Positions 8,498-11,727 of a stretch of DNA of 11,727 nucleotides are shown one piece after another; the stretch's first letter is position 1, and each line of letters opens with the position of its first letter. A program made the translations under genes and the position numbers. Source of the DNA: an uncultured Nitrosomonadales bacterium. Lineage in GTDB: Bacteria > Pseudomonadota > Gammaproteobacteria > Burkholderiales > Methylophilaceae. Below the pieces are notes generated by a model. The model was given only the letters and a program-made list of their open reading frames with translations. It did not search any database and was not told where the DNA came from. Where the stretch lies: positions 1 to 11,727 of the forward strand of contig CAMLMA010000052.1 of NCBI GenBank assembly GCA_946481065.1, in the 5' to 3' direction.

Positions 8498-9412
8498 ATG
8501 TCCAATACTTCACAAACCGTACGCGCCTTCCTCGCCTTGCTGCTGCTCGCGGCGCTCTGGGGCTATAACTGGGTCGTCATGAAGCATGCGCTGGATTTTG
8601 CCGGCGCCTTCCAGTTCGGTGCGCTGCGGACCTTCCTTGGCGCGGTCTGCCTCATGCTGCTGCTTCTGGTCATGCGCCGTCCGCTCAAGCCGGCGGAAGT
8701 GCCGACCCTGATCCTGCTCGGCATCCTGCAGACCTGCGGCTTCACCGGGCTCATCATCTGGGCCCTGGTCGAAGGCGGTGCAGGAAAGACCGCCGTACTC
8801 TGCTACACCATGCCGTTCTGGACCATGCTGCTGGCCTGGCCATTGTTGGGCGAGAAGATCAAGGGCTGGAACTGGCTGGCGGTGGGGCTCTCGGTCATGG
8901 GTCTGCTATTCATCCTCGACCCGCTGCATCTGGGGGCTGACTGGTTCAGCATGATCCTCGCCATCCTCGGTGGGGTGTTCTGGGCACTGGCCGTCATCGT
9001 CGCCAAGAAGCTGCACCAGCGTAAACCGGATCTCGATCTACTTTCGCTGACGGCATGGCAGATGCTGTTCGGTTCCCTGCCGCTGGTGGCCGTGGCTTTC
9101 ATCGTGCCGGCCGGTCCGATCGACTGGACGCCGCAGTTCATCGGCGCCGTCATCTTCAATGCCGTGTTCTGTAACGCGCTGGCCTGGCTGCTATGGCTCT
9201 ATGCGCTGCAGCGCCTTGCCGCAGGCGTCGCCAGCATGACTTCGATGCTGGCCCCGGTGATCGGCGTACTTGCCGCCTGGTGGCAACTCGACGAAGTGCC
9301 TAACACTTATGAGGGCGTCGGCATGGTGCTGATCGGTCTGGCGCTGGTGGTGATCTCCATCATCAGTATCAGGAAGCATACGGAAGTCGAGCCTGCCATG
9401 GGCCAGGACTGA
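8498..9412 (+). CDS. EamA-family (drug/metabolite transporter superfamily) exporter
   Basis: A 304-residue inner-membrane protein with two EamA repeats and about ten membrane helices. Typical points are LLLAALWGYNWVVMKHAL (15-32) at the first helix, the end of the first repeat near 142, a second repeat starting near 151 with GGVFWALAVIVAKKL, and SMLAPVIGVLAAWWQLDEVP (249-268) in the penultimate region, where this superfamily carries its conserved Pro-Gly/E-x-P pattern. The family exports amino acids, metabolites or toxic compounds; the substrate cannot be read from sequence. The start is preceded by a weak CGGGA (8486-8490). Position after marR and the DUF4440 gene suggests an inducible cassette in which a ligand releases MarR and the cell modifies and exports it; this is inference. 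Confidence 0.9.
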   Translation: MSNTSQTVRAFLALLLLAALWGYNWVVMKHALDFAGAFQFGALRTFLGAVCLMLLLLVMRRPLKPAEVPTLILLGILQTCGFTGLIIWALVEGGAGKTAVLCYTMPFWTMLLAWPLLGEKIKGWNWLAVGLSVMGLLFILDPLHLGADWFSMILAILGGVFWALAVIVAKKLHQRKPDLDLLSLTAWQMLFGSLPLVAVAFIVPAGPIDWTPQFIGAVIFNAVFCNALAWLLWLYALQRLAAGVASMTSMLAPVIGVLAAWWQLDEVPNTYEGVGMVLIGLALVVISIISIRKHTEVEPAMGQD

Positions 9413-9416
9413 CACG

Positions 9417-9432
9417 TCGCCTGGTCAGGCGA
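9417..9432 (+). terminator. Possible terminator of the marR-DUF4440-EamA cassette
   Basis: TCGCCTG (9417-9423) and CAGGCGA (9426-9432) are exact reverse complements, giving a 6-bp GC-rich stem with a GGTC loop just 4 bp after the EamA stop. The tail ACTTTGTT has only a short T-rich part, so efficiency is uncertain. Confidence 0.4.
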
Positions 9433-9440
9433 ACTTTGTT

Positions 9441-9482
9441 GCGCCGGCTTGCCGTACCAAGGTGTACTGTCTTCGCCGGCGC
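9441..9482. repeat. REP-like inverted repeat in the gap before yebC
   Basis: GCGCCGGC (9441-9448) and GCCGGCGC (9475-9482) are exact reverse complements 26 bp apart. The loop contains a second, small dyad, GTAC (9454-9457) with GTAC (9464-9467). Transcribed RNA would form a GC-rich stem with a side hairpin. The layout recalls dispersed REP-type extragenic palindromes, but one copy cannot prove this. Confidence 0.45.
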
Positions 9483-9529
9483 GCCTCGTTCGCCCCTCTC
9501 AGCCTGGGGTGTCTCGATCCTCCACGTGA

Positions 9530-9614
9530 TGCAAAGCGAACGCTGGTCAAGCAATCTTCCCGATAGCGAATGGGGCCGGCCATTTCCCGGCTAGAGCCTG
9601 CTTTGCAAAGCGAA
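9530..9614. repeat. Pair of direct repeats in the gap before yebC
   Basis: TGCAAAGCGAA occurs at 9530-9540 and again at 9604-9614. The second copy overlaps a perfect 12-bp palindrome, GCTTTGCAAAGC (9600-9611). A further near-repeat, TTGSGCCGGCTTG, occurs at 9439-9451 and 9623-9635 with one mismatch. The 9413-9684 gap thus looks like a repeat-built, non-coding segment. The minus-strand frame across it has no ribosome site or recognisable product. Confidence 0.5.
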
Positions 9615-9622
9615 AGCTCACG

Positions 9623-9651
9623 TTGGGCCGGCTTGGTGCCTATGCTAAAAT
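9623..9651 (+). promoter_or_regulatory. Extended -10 promoter of yebC-ruvCAB
   Basis: TAAAAT (9646-9651) is preceded by TGC, giving an extended -10 (TGCTAAAAT). TTGGGC (9623-9628) lies 17 bp upstream as a weak -35. Transcription would start near 9658, about 27 nt before ATG 9685. The -35 lies inside one of the local repeats. Confidence 0.6.
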
Positions 9652-9684
9652 CCCAGCAGTTTTCAGACACCAAGGGTTTCAGAC

Positions 9685-10410
9685 ATGGCAGGGCATTCCA
9701 AATGGGCCAATATCCAGCATCGCAAGGGCCGTCAGGACGCTAAGCGCGGCAAGATATTCACCAAACTCATCAAGGAAATCACGGTTGCCGCGCGACTCGG
9801 CGGCGGTGACATCAACTTCAATCCTCGCTTGCGCGCAGCGGTGGCTGAAGCCAAGGAAGAGAACATGCCGGCCGACAACATCACGCGTGCCATCAAGCGC
9901 GGGACCGGCGAGCTCGAAGGCGTCAGCTACGAAGAGATCCGTTATGAAGGCTACGGCATCAACGGCGCCGCCATCATCATCGATTGCCTCACTGACAACA
10001 AGCAGCGTGCTGTCGCCGATGTGCGTCACGCCCTGAGCAAGAACGGCGGCAATCTCGGGACCGACGGATCGGTCGCTTTCCTGTTCAAGCATTGCGGCAG
10101 CCTGCTGTTTGCGCCAGGCACCAGCGAGGATCAGGTCATGGAAGCCGCGCTCGAAGCCGGCGCCGAGGACATCATCACCGATGAGGACGGCAGCATCGAA
10201 GTCATCACCGCGCCATCCGATTTCAGTAGCGTGAAGGAAGCGCTGGAAAAGGCAGGCCTCAAGCCGGTGCTGGCCGAAGTCACGATGAAGCCGATGAACG
10301 AGACCGTGTTCACGGGCGACGATGCCGCCAAGATGCAGAAGTTGCTGGACGCACTGGAAGACCTGGACGATGTCCAGGATGTCTACACCACAGCGGTGAT
10401 CGAGGAGTAA
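9685..10410 (+). CDS. yebC: YebC/PmpR (TACO1-type) family protein
   Basis: A 241-residue cytosolic protein of the YebC/PmpR/TACO1 family, full length for the group. The diagnostic start [15 protein letters not shown] and KRGKIFTKL (21-29) are intact, followed by [14 protein letters not shown] (60-73), [20 protein letters not shown] (88-107), [12 protein letters not shown] (114-125) and the acidic C-terminal domain. Members have been described as transcriptional regulators (PmpR) and, more recently, as ribosome-associated factors that relieve stalling on proline-rich nascent chains; which applies here cannot be told from sequence. AAGGG (9672-9676) precedes the start at usable spacing. It leads the cluster yebC-ruvC-ruvA-ruvB, a common order in proteobacteria. 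Confidence 0.96.
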   Translation: MAGHSKWANIQHRKGRQDAKRGKIFTKLIKEITVAARLGGGDINFNPRLRAAVAEAKEENMPADNITRAIKRGTGELEGVSYEEIRYEGYGINGAAIIIDCLTDNKQRAVADVRHALSKNGGNLGTDGSVAFLFKHCGSLLFAPGTSEDQVMEAALEAGAEDIITDEDGSIEVITAPSDFSSVKEALEKAGLKPVLAEVTMKPMNETVFTGDDAAKMQKLLDALEDLDDVQDVYTTAVIEE

Positions 10411-10453
10411 TCCCCAAAATTACTTCGCCATCCACCTTTGCGCGCATCAAAGC

Positions 10454-10466
10454 GGCCCCTGGGGCC
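10454..10466 (+). other. GC-rich hairpin in the yebC-ruvC gap
   Basis: GGCCCC (10454-10459) and GGGGCC (10461-10466) are exact reverse complements around one T; a real stem would be GGCC with a five-base loop, extended by AGC/GCT with a one-base bulge. A second small dyad, CTTTG (10436-10440) and CAAAG (10448-10452), lies just before. No T-run follows, so it may be an attenuator or RNA-stability element rather than a terminator. The rest of the 132-bp gap shows no gene. Confidence 0.35.
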
Positions 10467-10542
10467 TGCTGTTCAAGGACACTGAGTTTCCGTCGAGCGC
10501 CAAAGCTTGCCTGGCGTGCCGTTCAGCAGCCTGTCGGATGAT

Positions 10543-11094
10543 ATGCAGCCATTGACTACGCGCATCCTCGGCATCGACCCCGGCCTCAGGCTGACGGGGT
10601 TCGGGGTCATCGAAAAGATCGGCGAGAAACTGGCGTACGTCGCCAGCGGCACCATCAAGACCACGACGGGCAAGGGCGCCGACATCGAGGATCTGCCATC
10701 CCGGCTCAAGATCATCCTGGAAAGTCTGGCCGAGGTCATTGAGACCTACCAGCCGCAGCAGGTCGCGGTCGAAAAAGTGTTCGTCAACGTCAATCCCCAA
10801 TCTACGCTGTTGCTGGGGCAGGCGCGAGGCGCCGCCATCAGTGCGGCGGTCATCAAGCACCTGCCTGTGGCAGAATATACGGCATTGCAAGTCAAACAAT
10901 CGGTGGTCGGCAACGGCCACGCCGCCAAGGAGCAAGTGCAGGAAATGGTGAAACGGCTGCTCAATCTTCCCGGGGTGCCCAAACCCGACTCCGCTGATGC
11001 ACTGGCCTGTGCCATCTGTCACGCCCACGGCGGTCAGGGGTTGGGCAAGCTGGCGACCGCAGGCTTCCGGGTCAGGGGAGGCCGGCTCGTATGA
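10543..11094 (+). CDS. ruvC: Holliday junction resolvase RuvC
   Basis: The endonuclease that cuts Holliday junctions symmetrically, as a dimer working with RuvAB, in recombinational repair. 183 residues against 173 in E. coli. The RNase H-like catalytic carboxylates are all present: D12 in [15 protein letters not shown]77 in VAVEKVF, and D149 and D152 in [32 protein letters not shown] (84-99) is the conserved DNA-contact helix. The start at ATG 10543 is chosen over the in-frame TTG at 10507 because family members begin a few residues before ILGIDPG; neither has a good Shine-Dalgarno, so translation may be inefficient. The stop is 13 bp before ruvA, whose ribosome site overlaps the end of this gene. 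Confidence 0.96.
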   Translation: MQPLTTRILGIDPGLRLTGFGVIEKIGEKLAYVASGTIKTTTGKGADIEDLPSRLKIILESLAEVIETYQPQQVAVEKVFVNVNPQSTLLLGQARGAAISAAVIKHLPVAEYTALQVKQSVVGNGHAAKEQVQEMVKRLLNLPGVPKPDSADALACAICHAHGGQGLGKLATAGFRVRGGRLV

Positions 11095-11107
11095 AGGGTG
11101 GCCAAGC

Positions 11108-11689
11108 ATGATCGGGCGTCTGAGCGGCATCCTGCTGGAAAAGACCCCGCCGCAGGTGTTGATCGACATCAATGGTGTCGGCTACGAATGCGAAGTGCCG
11201 ATGAGCACGTTCTACAACCTGCCTGCCATCGGCGAGAAAGTGGTGTTGCTGACGCAGTTCATCGTGCGCGAGGACGCGCAACTGCTCTACGGGTTCGGCA
11301 GTGAGCAGGAGCGCATCACGTTCCGCCAGTTACTTAAAGTGAATGGTATTGGTGCGAAATCCGCCTTGTCGATATTGAGTGGCCTGTCGGTCGATGACTT
11401 GGTACAAGCGGTGGCGCTACAAGAGGTGGCGTTGCTGACACGTGTGCCGGGCATCGGCAAGAAGACCGCCGAGCGACTCTTGCTCGAGCTCAAAGACAAG
11501 TTCTCCATCGACGGTATCGCACTGGGTGCTAGCGGCCAGGGTAAATCGGCATCCGGGGATGTGTTGAACGCACTGATCTCACTTCAATATAATGAACGTG
11601 AAGCCCTTGCGGCTGTTAAACAATTGCCTCCTGACGTGACTGTCGCAGATGGCATCAAACTGGCGTTGAAATCCCTCTCAAAAGCCTAA
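11108..11689 (+). CDS. ruvA: Holliday junction branch-migration protein RuvA
   Basis: The DNA-binding subunit of the RuvAB branch-migration motor; it forms tetramers that hold the four-way junction flat and recruits RuvB. 193 residues against 203 in E. coli. Domain I is an OB fold (1-63) with the acidic pin E55-D56 in [11 protein letters not shown]. Domain II has two helix-hairpin-helix motifs, VNGIG (78-82) and VPGIG (113-117), the latter followed by [15 protein letters not shown] short linker (about 134-150) leads to the RuvB-binding domain III. The start at 11108 is set by MIGRLSG and by AAGGG (11094-11098) nine bases ahead; the frame itself opens earlier, inside ruvC. Confidence 0.97.
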   Translation: MIGRLSGILLEKTPPQVLIDINGVGYECEVPMSTFYNLPAIGEKVVLLTQFIVREDAQLLYGFGSEQERITFRQLLKVNGIGAKSALSILSGLSVDDLVQAVALQEVALLTRVPGIGKKTAERLLLELKDKFSIDGIALGASGQGKSASGDVLNALISLQYNEREALAAVKQLPPDVTVADGIKLALKSLSKA

Positions 11690-11692
11690 GCC

Positions 11693-11727
11693 ATGATCGA
11701 AACCGACCGCCTCATCGCCGCAGACGC
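11693..11727 (+). CDS. ruvB: Holliday junction ATPase RuvB (first 11 codons; 3' end outside window)
   Basis: The last 35 bases begin an open frame, MIETDRLIAAD, that matches the start of RuvB, the hexameric AAA+ motor driving branch migration. It follows the ruvA stop by three bases, the expected operon order. Only 11 codons are visible, so the call rests on the N-terminal match and the gene order. Confidence 0.88.
   Translation, partial: MIETDRLIAAD

Noticed and set aside
9425..9673. Minus-strand 82-codon frame in the gap before yebC
   Set aside because: No ribosome site or promoter, a very Arg-rich product with no recognisable domain, and it runs across inverted repeats. Treated as non-coding repeat sequence.
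10507..10509. TTG at 10507 as the ruvC start
   Set aside because: It would add 12 residues not typical of RuvC, and ATG 10543 gives a normal N-terminus just before the catalytic ILGIDPG.

Overview
The window is GC-rich (roughly 60% by eye) and densely coding. It looks like the chromosome of a betaproteobacterium: the yebC-ruvC-ruvA-ruvB order, the YbaL- and KefC-type sequences and a CzcA-type metal pump all fit, but the lineage below class (Nitrosomonadales or Rhodocyclales-like) is only a guess. The window holds nine complete protein genes and two cut by the window edges. I see no rRNA, tRNA, CRISPR array, transposase or integrase.

Region 1 (1-6939, plus strand) is ion and metal transport. 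It starts inside a CzcA/CnrA-type heavy-metal RND pump whose N-terminus lies outside the window. Then come a YbaL-type CPA2 cation/proton antiporter with a C-terminal NAD-binding domain, a small YjbQ/UPF0047 protein, and a second, KefC-like CPA2 antiporter. Two different Kef-family systems thus flank yjbQ, and no KefF/KefG ancillary oxidoreductase is present nearby. yjbQ has a good promoter inside the end of the YbaL gene, with a perfect inverted repeat in its spacer and -10.

Region 2 (6936-9412) begins with a minus-strand two-CBS-domain protein that converges on kefC so tightly that their stop codons share the four bases CTAG. Divergent from it is a small accessory cassette: a MarR-type regulator, a SnoaL/DUF4440-type NTF2-fold protein and an EamA/DMT membrane exporter. 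The marR promoter has perfect -35 and -10 hexamers 16 bp apart, and the spacer is filled by a near-perfect palindrome. The start codon lies so close to the -10 that the mRNA should be leaderless or almost so. A related half-palindrome with the same TTAG-N4-CTAA core lies ahead of the DUF4440 gene. The simplest reading is that MarR represses itself and the effector genes until a small-molecule ligand appears.

Region 3 (9413-9684) is a 272-bp non-coding stretch rich in inverted and direct repeats; it ends in an extended -10 promoter for yebC. Region 4 (9685-11727) is the housekeeping DNA-repair and translation cluster: yebC, ruvC, ruvA and the first 11 codons of ruvB. Most genes here are well-known families. 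The parts that deserve a second look are the regulatory architecture of the marR cassette, the palindrome at the yjbQ promoter and the repeat-rich gap before yebC.
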